A DNA stretch of 64,000 bases from Deltaproteobacteria bacterium. Its GTDB lineage: Bacteria; Myxococcota_A; Polyangia; Polyangiales; Polyangiaceae. The stretch covers positions 1 through 64,000 of the forward strand of contig JACRCQ010000028.1 in NCBI GenBank assembly GCA_016218915.1. The letters run 5' to 3'. The notes beneath the pieces were generated by a model. It had not been told where the DNA came from. It searched no databases and saw only the letters and a list, made by a program, of their open reading frames with translations. Numbering within the stretch: the stretch's first letter is position 1; the number at the start of each line of letters is the position of its first letter. Positions 34,546 through 42,687 of the stretch are shown piece after piece. The position numbers and the translations under genes are program-made.

Positions 34546-34685
34546 TTTTTTCTCGCGTGAGGAGACGGTACCGGAACGGCGTGACGTTATCCGGTCGCTG
34601 GCTTGCCTGTCAACGAATGCAGCCGCCCCGAGGGCATCGATTTTGTGTCTTGCCTGCCAGAGCCCGCCATCGAATAACCGCCCCG

Positions 34686-35564
34686 ATGCGTCCGCTCGAA
34701 GTGGAGACCCGCCAGGTTCGTTCCGGTGACGGAACGGACATCACGTACCAGGTAACACCAGGCCAGGGTCCCTGGATCATCCTGGTGAACGGCCTTGTGG
34801 CCAGCTTCAAGGTCTGGCACCACCTGATCGACTATCTCGGGGGCGAATATCGCTTCCTGAGCTGGAATTATAGGGAGTTGCACGATCCTGGGGCCCCTTC
34901 TGCAGGGGTGCAGCGAGGCGGACTCGTAGGAACCCACGCCAGGGATCTCGAAACCGTTCTGCGGGCCGAGGAAATCGAGCACGCTGCCTGGGTGTCGTGG
35001 AGTGTGGGTTCCCAGGTCGTCCTGGAGGCGCTGGGCGAGAGCGCGCCCCGGGCAAGCCACGTGATCATGGTCAACCCCACCTTTGGAGCCATGCAGGCAG
35101 GGCCCCTGGCACCGGTTCGCAGCACGCTCGCGCCGCGCATCCTCAAGCTCGTCGAGCATAGCCATCGCTTCGCAGAAGCGATCGCCCGGCGCGCCGCCCG
35201 CCTCCCGGAGACCGTCTCCTGGGTCAAGCGTCTGGGCCTGGTCGGTCCCACGATCGACGAGGAGGCGCTCGCCGAAGTCGTCGCATCCATCGGCAGCCTC
35301 AACATGCAGGCATTCTTCAGGAATCTCCACGCGTTCGAATCGCACGACGCAGGACCGCTGCTCGATCGGGTCAAGGTTCCGTCGCTCATGATCACCGGAC
35401 AGCGCGATCTGATGGCACCTCGCGAGAAGGCCGAGAACGCCGCGCGCAGGATCGCCGGCTGTGAGAGCTTCCTGATCCGCGGCTCGACGCACTACGCGCC
35501 GATGGAGTTCCCCGAGCTGATCAATCTGCGCGTCGAGAAGTTCCTGCGCGAGCACGGCGCGTAG
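34686..35564 (+). CDS. Alpha/beta-hydrolase fold protein
   Basis: A 292-residue alpha/beta hydrolase. The nucleophile serine is S106 in the elbow SWSVG (G-x-S-x-G type), an acid is in LMITGQRDLM and the histidine in STHYAPMEFP, which together give a full catalytic triad. No signal peptide or membrane anchor. The substrate is unknown; the fold covers esterases, lipases and lactonases. The ATG at 34686 is favoured over the frame opening at 34557, which lies close to the opposite-strand gene start. Confidence 0.72.
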   Translation: MRPLEVETRQVRSGDGTDITYQVTPGQGPWIILVNGLVASFKVWHHLIDYLGGEYRFLSWNYRELHDPGAPSAGVQRGGLVGTHARDLETVLRAEEIEHAAWVSWSVGSQVVLEALGESAPRASHVIMVNPTFGAMQAGPLAPVRSTLAPRILKLVEHSHRFAEAIARRAARLPETVSWVKRLGLVGPTIDEEALAEVVASIGSLNMQAFFRNLHAFESHDAGPLLDRVKVPSLMITGQRDLMAPREKAENAARRIAGCESFLIRGSTHYAPMEFPELINLRVEKFLREHGA

Positions 35565-35655
35565 TCGTTCGTCTGCACCGCTCGTCGGACGTCGCATGCG
35601 CACGTCTGTTGGCCGTTCGATCACGCGCACCCTACGATCTTCAGTGCATCGACTT

Positions 35656-35660
35656 GGAGG
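35656..35660 (+). promoter_or_regulatory. Ribosome binding site before PilZ gene
   Basis: GGAGG at 35656-35660 is six bases before the GTG at 35667 and fixes that GTG as the start of the PilZ gene. Confidence 0.7.
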
Positions 35661-35666
35661 TGCACA

Positions 35667-35984
35667 GTGAAAGAACGACGCTCATCGAAGCGGGCACGGG
35701 TCGACCTGCTGGTCAACAAGCACATCGACGGGTTTCCGCACACATGCCGGGTGTTGGACATTTCCATGGGAGGGGCGCTGGTGCGCCGGATCAACGAGCC
35801 GGAGGCCACGGGCGAGGGCTATGCGCTCGAAGTGGGGCTGCCTGGCGACGACAAGACCATGTGGATCTGGTCGCGTCCGATCTGGACGAGAGGGAAGCGC
35901 CAGGCGCTGCGCTTCGTAGCCATGGATCCCAATGATCGCGCGCGGCTCGCCCGATACCTGGGGAACGTCAGGCGTGCGGCCTAG
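35667..35984 (+). CDS. PilZ-domain protein (c-di-GMP receptor)
   Basis: A 105-residue single-domain PilZ protein. The c-di-GMP-binding RxxxR motif is visible in ERRSSKRARVDL, and the DxSxxG motif in LDISMGGAL. Both needed motifs are present, so it probably binds c-di-GMP and acts as a switch for motility or exopolysaccharide. A diguanylate cyclase is encoded at 49-50 kb of the same window. The start is GTG, with GGAGG six bases upstream. Its last bases overlap the next gene's start. Confidence 0.85.
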   Translation: MKERRSSKRARVDLLVNKHIDGFPHTCRVLDISMGGALVRRINEPEATGEGYALEVGLPGDDKTMWIWSRPIWTRGKRQALRFVAMDPNDRARLARYLGNVRRAA

Positions 35985-36438
35985 ACTGTGCGCTGCAGCG
36001 CTAATCGCCTTGGTGGCAGCAGCCGGGTGCAGGAGCGATGCGCGCGCAGCGGCGTGCGCATCGGATCGCGCGCAGGTGCAGCAGCTGGTCGACGAGGACA
36101 AGCGGATCGACAAGCTGTTGCACCAGGCCGACGTGGCTGCGTCCAAAGGCCAGGGAGCTGAGGCTGCGTCGCTCATCACGAGCCGGGCAGCGCCCTCCGA
36201 GAAGGAAGTCCTGCAGCGGGCGCGCGGGTGGAATCCCGCTTCGCGCTGGGGGCGAGACATACGAGCCGAGATGATTGCGCTGATCGAGGCACGTTCGAAG
36301 AGCATGACCGACTATGCGGACGCCCTGCGCTCCGACGATCTGAAGCGCGTGGTCGAGCAGATGGAAGCGCAGCACAAGCTCGAACAGCGCGCAGTGGAGC
36401 TGGAGGCCAAGCTCGCCGCGGCGGCATGCTCGGAGTAA
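35974..36438 (+). CDS. Small lipoprotein with helical domain
   Basis: A 154-residue protein. From the GTG at 35974, which overlaps the PilZ stop, it has a basic start, a hydrophobic core and a lipobox VAAAGC (Cys19). The rest is alpha-helical and charged (QVQQLVDEDKRIDKLLHQ, EARSKSMTDYADALR), perhaps a coiled coil. The ATG at 35932 would put 14 extra residues before the signal and seems less likely. Function unknown. It shares an mRNA with the PilZ gene. Confidence 0.5.
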   Translation: MRPRLCAAALIALVAAAGCRSDARAAACASDRAQVQQLVDEDKRIDKLLHQADVAASKGQGAEAASLITSRAAPSEKEVLQRARGWNPASRWGRDIRAEMIALIEARSKSMTDYADALRSDDLKRVVEQMEAQHKLEQRAVELEAKLAAAACSE

Positions 36439-36460
36439 GCGCGATCCAACCGTCGGCTCC

Positions 36461-36507
36461 ATTCCCGATTCCTCGTTCGCGTTTCTGTTGCCAGTTCCTA
36501 GTTCTCT
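36461..36507. repeat. Degenerate heptamer-like patch
   Basis: The sequence contains ATTCCCGATTCCTCGTTCG and then CAGTTCCTAGTTCT, the same words as the array at 137-220 but broken by substitutions. It lies 23-87 bases after the lipoprotein stop and just before the Xer-type gene. It may be a decayed copy of the array. Confidence 0.5.
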
Positions 36508-36525
36508 CCGCCCCACGCGACTATT

Positions 36526-37425
36526 GTGGGAGACGTGGATCTGCACGGCTGGGTCGACGCCTACCTGGACCACGTTCGAATCGAGCGTGGGCTGGCGTCC
36601 AACACGCTGCAGGCCTACGCACGCGACCTGGGCAAGGTGCTGCAGCTGGCAGAGCAGAAAGGTGTGGAAGGGCCGTCCGGCATCGATCTGGTGTTCGTCG
36701 ACGAGTACCTCGTGATGCTCGGGCGCCAGGGGCTTGGAGCCCGCTCCGCGGCGCGTCACCTGTCCGCACTGCGCGGGCTGTGCAAGTTCCTCGTGCGAGA
36801 ACGCGCTATCGAATCCGACCCATCTGCCCTGGCCGAGAGGCCGAGGACCCGACGCGCGCTGCCGTCATGGCTGACGTTCGAGGAGGTGGAGAGCCTGCTG
36901 GCTGCGCCAGACCCGACCACTGCGCGAGGGCTGCGAGATCGGGCGATGCTGCAGCTGATGTACGCGGCAGGGCTTCGCGTGAGCGAGCTGGTGGGGTTGC
37001 CCCTGGCATCGGTGGACCTGCGTCGTGGCCTGGTGAGCGTTTCCGGGAAGGGTGGCAAGCAGAGGCTGGTACCCATCGGCGAAGTGGCGATGAAGGCGGT
37101 CGAGCAATACGTCCAAGGCGTGCGGGTCCTGACTGCAGGCCCGCGCGACACGGTGCTCTTCCTGTCCCCCAGAGGCGGCCCCCTCACCCGCCAGGGTTTC
37201 TGGAAGCTGATCGTGCGCTATGCGCGAGGCATAGGCATCATCAAGCCGATTTCGCCCCACAAGCTCAGGCACTCCTTTGCCACGCATCTGCTCCAGAACG
37301 GCGCAGACCTCAGGGCAGTCCAGGCCATGCTCGGGCATGCGGATATCGCGACGACCGAGATCTACACACACGTGGCCGATGATCACGTCAAGCGGATGCA
37401 CCACAAGTCCCACCCGAGAGGGTGA
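36526..37425 (+). CDS. Tyrosine recombinase of the XerC/XerD family
   Basis: A 299-residue tyrosine recombinase. The N-terminal core-binding domain (about 1-100) and the catalytic domain are complete. The active-site residues are R151 (GLRVSE), K175 (SGKGGK), H245 and R248 (HKLRHSF), H271 (LGHAD) and the nucleophile Y280 (IYTHV). Xer recombinases resolve chromosome dimers at dif sites; some cut other sites for mobile elements. Length is typical of XerC/D. The start is GTG. Whether it is XerC or XerD cannot be settled without comparison to the second copy. The close upstream heptamer patch is a coincidence or a recombination remnant. Confidence 0.88.
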   Translation: MGDVDLHGWVDAYLDHVRIERGLASNTLQAYARDLGKVLQLAEQKGVEGPSGIDLVFVDEYLVMLGRQGLGARSAARHLSALRGLCKFLVRERAIESDPSALAERPRTRRALPSWLTFEEVESLLAAPDPTTARGLRDRAMLQLMYAAGLRVSELVGLPLASVDLRRGLVSVSGKGGKQRLVPIGEVAMKAVEQYVQGVRVLTAGPRDTVLFLSPRGGPLTRQGFWKLIVRYARGIGIIKPISPHKLRHSFATHLLQNGADLRAVQAMLGHADIATTEIYTHVADDHVKRMHHKSHPRG

Positions 37426-37474
37426 CGCCCGGACAATCTGGCGAGATGGCCCAAGGACGACTACATAGGGGCCC

Positions 37475-38299
37475 ATGGCTGTTGCCCCCTTCGAGCTGAT
37501 CGAACCTCGGACCGGCGAAGTGCCGGTCGTCGTCGAGGTGCCCCACGCAGGGCTGTGGATCGATCCGGAATCGATGGCGCACACGCTTGCTCCGGTCCGG
37601 GCCATCGGACGTGACGCGGATCTGTACGTGGACGAGCTGGCTGTGGAGGCACCGGATCGGGGCGCGTCGCTGCTGATGAGCCGGATCAGCCGATACGTCG
37701 TTGATCTGAATCGGGAGCCCACGGACTATGACCGAGGGTCGGTGGACAGCGGGAGCGGATCGAACTTCCCTCGCGGGGTGATCTGGCGGTTGACGGCAGA
37801 GGGTGAGCCGGTGCTTCACAGCCCGGTCTCGGAGAGTGAGCTGGAGCGACGCCTCGATCGGTACTACCGGCCCTATCACCAGGCGCTGGAGAGGGTGGTT
37901 CGCAGGAAGACGACGAGGTTTGGAGGCGCGGTCGTGGTGAGCCTGCACTCGATGCCGAGCATGGGCAAGGCGCCAGGCTCGGGGCTGATGACCGCGCGGG
38001 CGGATGTCGTGATCGGGACGCGCGGGCAGACGACAGCGTCGCGAGCGTTGATATCGCTGGTGGACGATCACGTGCGCACGTTTGGATGGTCGGTTGCCCA
38101 CGATGATCCGTATCGGGGGGGGGCAACGACGACCCGGCTTGGGCAACCGGACCAGGGGGTTCATGCGATTCAAATCGAGCTTGCGAGGCGACTGTACATG
38201 GACGAAACGAGCCTGACCCCCAAGGCCGGCGCGTTTGGGGTGGTGCAGTCGTTCTGTGGGGGACTGGTAGCCAGGATCGGTGCAGCCGCGCTAGGCTGA
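37475..38299 (+). CDS. N-formylglutamate amidohydrolase-family protein
   Basis: A 274-residue member of the N-formylglutamate amidohydrolase (HutG-like) family, which cleaves N-formylglutamate in histidine catabolism. Typical pieces are VVVEVPHAGLWIDP near the start, SRISRYVVDLNREPTDYDRG, and VVVSLHSMPSMGK. The rest of the hut pathway is not in the window, so the biological substrate is open; many family members are annotated only as N-formylglutamate amidohydrolases by homology. The ATG at 37475 follows the Xer gene by 49 bases. Confidence 0.72.
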   Translation: MAVAPFELIEPRTGEVPVVVEVPHAGLWIDPESMAHTLAPVRAIGRDADLYVDELAVEAPDRGASLLMSRISRYVVDLNREPTDYDRGSVDSGSGSNFPRGVIWRLTAEGEPVLHSPVSESELERRLDRYYRPYHQALERVVRRKTTRFGGAVVVSLHSMPSMGKAPGSGLMTARADVVIGTRGQTTASRALISLVDDHVRTFGWSVAHDDPYRGGATTTRLGQPDQGVHAIQIELARRLYMDETSLTPKAGAFGVVQSFCGGLVARIGAAALG

Positions 38300-38323
38300 G
38301 CCGACCGAGCAGCAACGGGTCCC

Positions 38324-39265
38324 ATGGAAAACGAGTCACCTGCCCGAACCACTCCTCGCCCTGGGGAGGACAAGCCGCCGAACGCGGCGAAGCCGGCTGG
38401 GCACGACCCTATTCGAACGCCGGTCACGCGTCCGCCGATCCTGGCTTCGGACGCGCTGCGCGAGGAGGTGGCGCCTCTGGAGCCGGGTCGGATCGCGCTT
38501 CGGTTCTGGGTGCTTGGACTTGGGCTGGCGATCGCGGTATCCGGGCTGGCGGTGCATCTCAAGTGGGCGCCTGGGACGCCGGAGCACGCGCAGATCGCCT
38601 GGGCGGTGGCGGCCGTGGTCCTGGTCGCCGCGATCGTGCCCTACAAAGCGAGAGGTGCGTTGATCGTGCTGGCAGGGCTTGCAACGATCGCGCTCGGGCT
38701 GTTCGGGCGAGGACCGCTTGCGGATCTGGTGGTGCCCAAGATCACGAGTGTTGGGGTGGAGATATCGCGGGTGCTGGCAGCGACCGTGCTTCCTGCGGCT
38801 TTGCTCTTCCGCGCGCGGTACCGGGCGTACCGCGGCGCGAGAATCGCTCTGATCGTCGGGTTGGTCCTTGCGGTGCCTGCCGCGGTCCATGCCGGGCTGG
38901 TGGTTGCATCAGGCCCGATGGCAGCGCGTTTGACCTCGGGCCTGGCGATTCTGTCGATTCTCGCATCATGCATCGGATTCATGGGTGCAGGGACCACAGG
39001 GGCTTCGACCGCATGGGCGGTGACCGTGGTGGTGGCCTTCGGCGCGGACGTCGCAGTGCGGGCTGTGTGGATGAATGCGGGAAATCAGGCAGGGATCGCA
39101 CAGGTGCACGCGGGTGTGATGCTGATGCTCACCTGTGCGCTGGTGACAATCGGCTTGTTCAAGGGACTGGCATCGCTGTTCGCAGTGGACGCCCGACTGG
39201 TGGACGTCCTGGGAAAGGAAGAGGAGCCCAATCCAGCGTCCGAGGCTGGAGAAGGGTCGGACTAG
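38324..39265 (+). CDS. Multi-pass membrane protein of unknown function
   Basis: A 313-residue protein with a polar N-terminal ~55 residues and then about seven or eight hydrophobic segments (for example FWVLGLGLAIAVSGLAV, IAWAVAAVVLVAAIVPY and LALIVGLVLAVPAAVHAGLV-type stretches), ending in a charged tail. No known transporter or enzyme motif was seen. It is probably an inner-membrane protein. It is close (24 bases) to the N-formylglutamate amidohydrolase-like gene on the same strand and could be co-transcribed. Confidence 0.5.
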   Translation: MENESPARTTPRPGEDKPPNAAKPAGHDPIRTPVTRPPILASDALREEVAPLEPGRIALRFWVLGLGLAIAVSGLAVHLKWAPGTPEHAQIAWAVAAVVLVAAIVPYKARGALIVLAGLATIALGLFGRGPLADLVVPKITSVGVEISRVLAATVLPAALLFRARYRAYRGARIALIVGLVLAVPAAVHAGLVVASGPMAARLTSGLAILSILASCIGFMGAGTTGASTAWAVTVVVAFGADVAVRAVWMNAGNQAGIAQVHAGVMLMLTCALVTIGLFKGLASLFAVDARLVDVLGKEEEPNPASEAGEGSD

Positions 39266-39314
39266 GGCCGCGCCCCGAGAAGACGGCGTGAGCGGGCTTC
39301 CGTGGTACAGGTAG

Positions 39315-39344
39315 TTGCCCGACCTGCACGCAGCAGTGCAGAAT
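39315..39344 (+). promoter_or_regulatory. Weak sigma-70-type promoter candidate
   Basis: TTGCCC at 39315-39320 and CAGAAT at 39339-39344 are 18 bases apart, each matching 4 of 6 consensus positions. They lie 66 bases before the ATG at 39410. Suggestive only. Confidence 0.25.
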
Positions 39345-39398
39345 TGATGAACAATAAAGGCGTTTCGGTTACAACGGGGTTGGCCCCACAGGAGCCCC

Positions 39399-39403
39399 GG
39401 AGG
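39399..39403 (+). promoter_or_regulatory. Ribosome binding site fixing the start at 39410
   Basis: GGAGG at 39399-39403 with six bases to the ATG at 39410. This places the start at the signal-anchor sequence and not at the frame opening at 39302. Confidence 0.75.
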
Positions 39404-39409
39404 TTCTTG

Positions 39410-40090
39410 ATGCGACGTCATGGCTGGATCTTGGCGCTGGTAGCGATGCTGGTCTCGCTGCTCGTGCTCAATTGCGACCCGCTCGCGCGACGTCGGGCCC
39501 GGCACGCCAAGCCGGTCGTGTCCGAGGCGCCGCCGCCTGAGCCCCCGCCCAAGCCCAAGCCAAAACCCAAGCCAAAGCCCAAGTGCGAGTCCCTCGAAGA
39601 AAAGTGCGTCGCAAAAGCTGACACGACCGTGCTCATCGGCACCCACAAGATCACCTTCCAGCCGCCAGAGGGGTGGACCTACGCAAAGCAGGGCAAGTTC
39701 TCGATCGCGATCCCGCCCGAGGACGACGTTGCCATCGCGTTCGTCGAATCCGAATCCACAGAGCCGGACAAGGTCGTGGAGGCGATCATGCCGTTGCTCG
39801 ACGAGCTCAAGGTCACGAACGTCAAATACGCAGCGCTCAAGCCGCGTCTCAAGAAGGCGCAGGCAAACATGGACGCTGGCGGAGCGCAGGTGAGCATCTG
39901 GGAGGTCGACAAGGCTGCCAACGGCGGGTCGGACCCCAAGATGAAGGATGAGCCCGGCAAGCTCGGGGTGTTCGTGACGACCATCGACTCGGTCGTGATC
40001 GTGGGAGCGGCCTTCATGGACACGAAGGCGTCCGAGGAACGCGGTGCAGCAACCGGCAAGGCGGTGCAGACTCTGAGGAGCGGGACGTGA
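39410..40090 (+). CDS. Membrane-anchored protein with PK-repeat linker
   Basis: A 226-residue protein. Residues 1-22 form a signal or anchor (RRHGWILALVAMLVSLLVLNC; the Cys could be lipidated). A Lys/Pro-repeat linker (PKPKPKPKPKPK, about residues 44-57) follows, then a compact domain (about residues 70-226) with strands such as HKITFQPPEGWTYAKQ and EVDKAANGG. The domain resembles PsbP/LpqN-like folds but was not firmly identified. The last bases overlap the next gene's start (ATGA-like), so the pseudokinase gene is translated from the same mRNA. Confidence 0.5.
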   Translation: MRRHGWILALVAMLVSLLVLNCDPLARRRARHAKPVVSEAPPPEPPPKPKPKPKPKPKCESLEEKCVAKADTTVLIGTHKITFQPPEGWTYAKQGKFSIAIPPEDDVAIAFVESESTEPDKVVEAIMPLLDELKVTNVKYAALKPRLKKAQANMDAGGAQVSIWEVDKAANGGSDPKMKDEPGKLGVFVTTIDSVVIVGAAFMDTKASEERGAATGKAVQTLRSGT

Positions 40091-42081
40091 GTGTAGTCCA
40101 AGGCCGACTGCCGGTCGGCCATCTGGTATCCGGACGCTACCAGGTCGCGGCCCTGATCGGGGCTGGCGAGATGGGCGAGGTCTACGACGTCCGGGACACC
40201 AGCTCAGGCTACGCCTATGCACTGAAGCTGCTGCACCCCGATCTTCTCCAGAAGCAGGAAGCGTTCCCGGCGCTCGAGCGCGAAGCACGAAAAGCAACCG
40301 AGCTCGGGCTCGACATCGTGGCCAAGGCCTACGAGTTCGGCGTGGAGCCGCAGACCCGTTCGCCCTACGTGCTCGGCGAGCTGGTGCTCCTGCCGTCGAT
40401 GCGTCAGATGGTCTCGACCCAGGGCCCCATCAGCATCTCGTCGCTGGAGGTGATCCTGCGTACCCTCGCCGCTGCGCTGGACAAGGCGCATCAGGCAGGG
40501 CTGATTCACCGCGCGCTCAAGCCTACGAACATCTTCGCGTCGCAGACGGACGCTGCGACCTGGCAGGTGCGCGTCACCGACTTCGGCATTGCCAGCATGC
40601 GCCTCGTGGCCCCGCCCCCACCGGGCTGGACCGCTTCGCCTGGCTGGCTCTCGGCCGAGCAGGCTGACCCTTCGTCCACGCCATCCCCCTCGATGGACAT
40701 CTACGCGCTCGGCCTGGTGGCGTTCCAGGCGCTGACCGGGCGATCCCCTTATCGATCGTGTCAGAGCGATACGCCCGACCTGAATCTGCTCTGGGGGGAA
40801 ATGACCGCGCCGTTGCCTCCTGCGTCCACGCGCGCACGCGAGCTGGGAGCGACGCTGTCTCCCACGCTCGATCCCTGGTTTGCCCGGGCGCTCTCGGTGA
40901 GCCCGTCGCAGCGCTTCAAGACCGTCGGAGAGATGGCCCAAGCGTTGTGGGGCCTGGTCGGATCCTCGCAGCACATCGTGACCATGCGCCCGCCGCCGGG
41001 CGTGGCTGCGGTCCCTCCTGCACCGTCTCCTGCTCCAGCGCCAAAGCAGAGCTCGGCGATCCATGGGCGCCAGCAGACCCTGATGTACGGCGAGTCGATG
41101 GGGATGCCGCCACCTCCGTCCCTTCCAGCAGCTCCAGTGCAACACGTGCCCCGCCCAGGAGGCAGCGCTGCGGTTGCGCTCGCCCCTCCCGCAGTTCCGC
41201 AGTTCGCCCCGGTGGCAACGCCGGATCAGGATGACGACGAGCTGCCGACGCGTGCGATGACGCGCGAGCAGTTCGAGCTCGGGGCTGTTTCCGCTGAGGA
41301 CGCGGTCACGGACGCAGTGCAGTTCGGAGCAGGGCCGGGCCAGGGACCGGTGGGTCTGCCTGGGATGCCGCCGCAGGCCGGGATGCCGATACAAGGCCAG
41401 GATCCGGGCATGCAGCAAGGATTCCCAGGGCAAGGGTACCCAGCACAGGGCGCCACAGTCCCGCACCAGCTTTCGGTCTCGACCGCTCAATCGGTCAGGC
41501 CGCGCAAGAGCAACCTGCTCATCCCGATCGCGGCGGGTGGTGGCGTGCTGGTCGTGGGTCTGGTCGTCATCCTGATCGTGGCCATGCTTCGCGGCCGGGA
41601 GAGAACCGGAGAGCCGCCGGAGCCGACCAAGACCGTCGCCGCAGCGTCGCCATCAGCGCCCGCTTCGGCCCCGGCGAGCGCAGCGGCGAGTGCCACGGCA
41701 TCGGGTCCGGCGGCGGACGCAGCTGCGCCGGCAAGCGATGCGCTGCTCAAGCTCACGTGCGATCCGGAATGCGACGAGGTCAAGTGCGACGGCAAGGCGA
41801 TCACAGCCGCGGCATCGGGCGTGAGGCTGGAGCCGGGGCGCCACTCGTGCACCGGAACGAAGAAGGGCTACGTGGCGAAGACGGAGACGTTCGAGCTGAA
41901 GGCAGGGGACGAGACCAGCAAGACGCTGGCGCTGGCCAAGGCGTCGGGCGGCTCGGACACTGCGCCTCCGTCCACAGGAGGGGGCACGACCACGGCGAAG
42001 CCGCCGACGACGGCGTCAAAGCCGCCGGCCAAGCCACCGGGCAAGACCTGCGGAACGTTCCTCAATCCCTGCAAGAAGTGA
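40087..42081 (+). CDS. Predicted pseudokinase with TM helix and PEGA-like domain
   Basis: A 664-residue eukaryotic-type kinase domain (residues 15-300) that has lost its catalytic base. The HRD motif reads H141-R-A143 (codon GCG), while K47, N148 and the DFG aspartate D165 remain. A long Pro/Gln/Gly-rich linker follows, then a transmembrane helix at about residues 475-505 (LLIPIAAGGGVLVVGLVVIL). An Ala/Pro/Ser-rich stretch comes next, and the C-terminal part (about 550-620) resembles PEGA (LKLTCDPECDEVKCDG…GRHSCTGTKKGYVAK). It can probably bind ATP but not phosphorylate normally, and may act as a scaffold. Its stop is 16 bases from the convergent gene's stop. Confidence 0.8.
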   Translation: MSVVQGRLPVGHLVSGRYQVAALIGAGEMGEVYDVRDTSSGYAYALKLLHPDLLQKQEAFPALEREARKATELGLDIVAKAYEFGVEPQTRSPYVLGELVLLPSMRQMVSTQGPISISSLEVILRTLAAALDKAHQAGLIHRALKPTNIFASQTDAATWQVRVTDFGIASMRLVAPPPPGWTASPGWLSAEQADPSSTPSPSMDIYALGLVAFQALTGRSPYRSCQSDTPDLNLLWGEMTAPLPPASTRARELGATLSPTLDPWFARALSVSPSQRFKTVGEMAQALWGLVGSSQHIVTMRPPPGVAAVPPAPSPAPAPKQSSAIHGRQQTLMYGESMGMPPPPSLPAAPVQHVPRPGGSAAVALAPPAVPQFAPVATPDQDDDELPTRAMTREQFELGAVSAEDAVTDAVQFGAGPGQGPVGLPGMPPQAGMPIQGQDPGMQQGFPGQGYPAQGATVPHQLSVSTAQSVRPRKSNLLIPIAAGGGVLVVGLVVILIVAMLRGRERTGEPPEPTKTVAAASPSAPASAPASAAASATASGPAADAAAPASDALLKLTCDPECDEVKCDGKAITAAASGVRLEPGRHSCTGTKKGYVAKTETFELKAGDETSKTLALAKASGGSDTAPPSTGGGTTTAKPPTTASKPPAKPPGKTCGTFLNPCKK

Positions 42082-42097
42082 AGGGCGAGGCGCGGAG

Positions 42098-42664
42098 CTA
42101 GTTCGCCGCGAGCGTCGACAGCACCAGGTTGAAGGCGCTGTTGGCCTTGTCGAGATCCTCGTCGGCCGCGTGCGTGAGCACCACGTAGTTGCGTCCGCCC
42201 AGCGTGACCACTGCGATCACGTCGGTAAAAGGGAACCCGAGGATCGTGGTCTTCAGGTTCCGCGCTTCGACGTCCCTGCCGCCGATCTTGATGCGGGTGG
42301 GCGTGACGAGCGCCTCGGCTCCATCGCCCAGGCCCCGCTTGGCTTCGTCGGCGACTTCGTTCACGTCGACCGGGGCGCCGGCATCCGCGGGGTTGTAGCG
42401 GATCGTGAGCACGCCCGGAGCATTCTTCGCGTCCACGGCGATCTGATGCAGGACGGGATTGGTGGTGACGACTTCGACGCGGTGGGTATCGGGGTACTCG
42501 AACTTGATCCCTTCGCCTGCGAACTTCTGGGTGACCACGCGCGGGGCGGAAGCGGACGGCTGCGTCTCGCCCGATTGGGGGCTCTTTCGGGCGAGGAAGA
42601 GCACGGCGACGATGGCGACGATCACCGCGACGATGATCGGAAGAGTGCGATCAGACGACTTCAT
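42098..42664 (-). CDS. Membrane-anchored protein, PsbP-like fold
   Basis: A 188-residue protein with one N-terminal transmembrane helix (about residues 9-27) and a soluble domain. The strands KFAGEGIKFEYPDTHRVEV and GRNYVVLTHAADEDLDKANSAF resemble PsbP/MOG1-type domains, often found as lipoproteins. It follows the TolC-type gene on the same strand with a 23-base gap, so they probably share an mRNA. The start ATG at 42664 has GGAAAT upstream on the minus strand. Function unknown. Confidence 0.5.
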   Translation of the reverse strand: MKSSDRTLPIIVAVIVAIVAVLFLARKSPQSGETQPSASAPRVVTQKFAGEGIKFEYPDTHRVEVVTTNPVLHQIAVDAKNAPGVLTIRYNPADAGAPVDVNEVADEAKRGLGDGAEALVTPTRIKIGGRDVEARNLKTTILGFPFTDVIAVVTLGGRNYVVLTHAADEDLDKANSAFNLVLSTLAAN

Positions 42665-42687
42665 GGTTGGGAAATCTCCGGAAGCGA

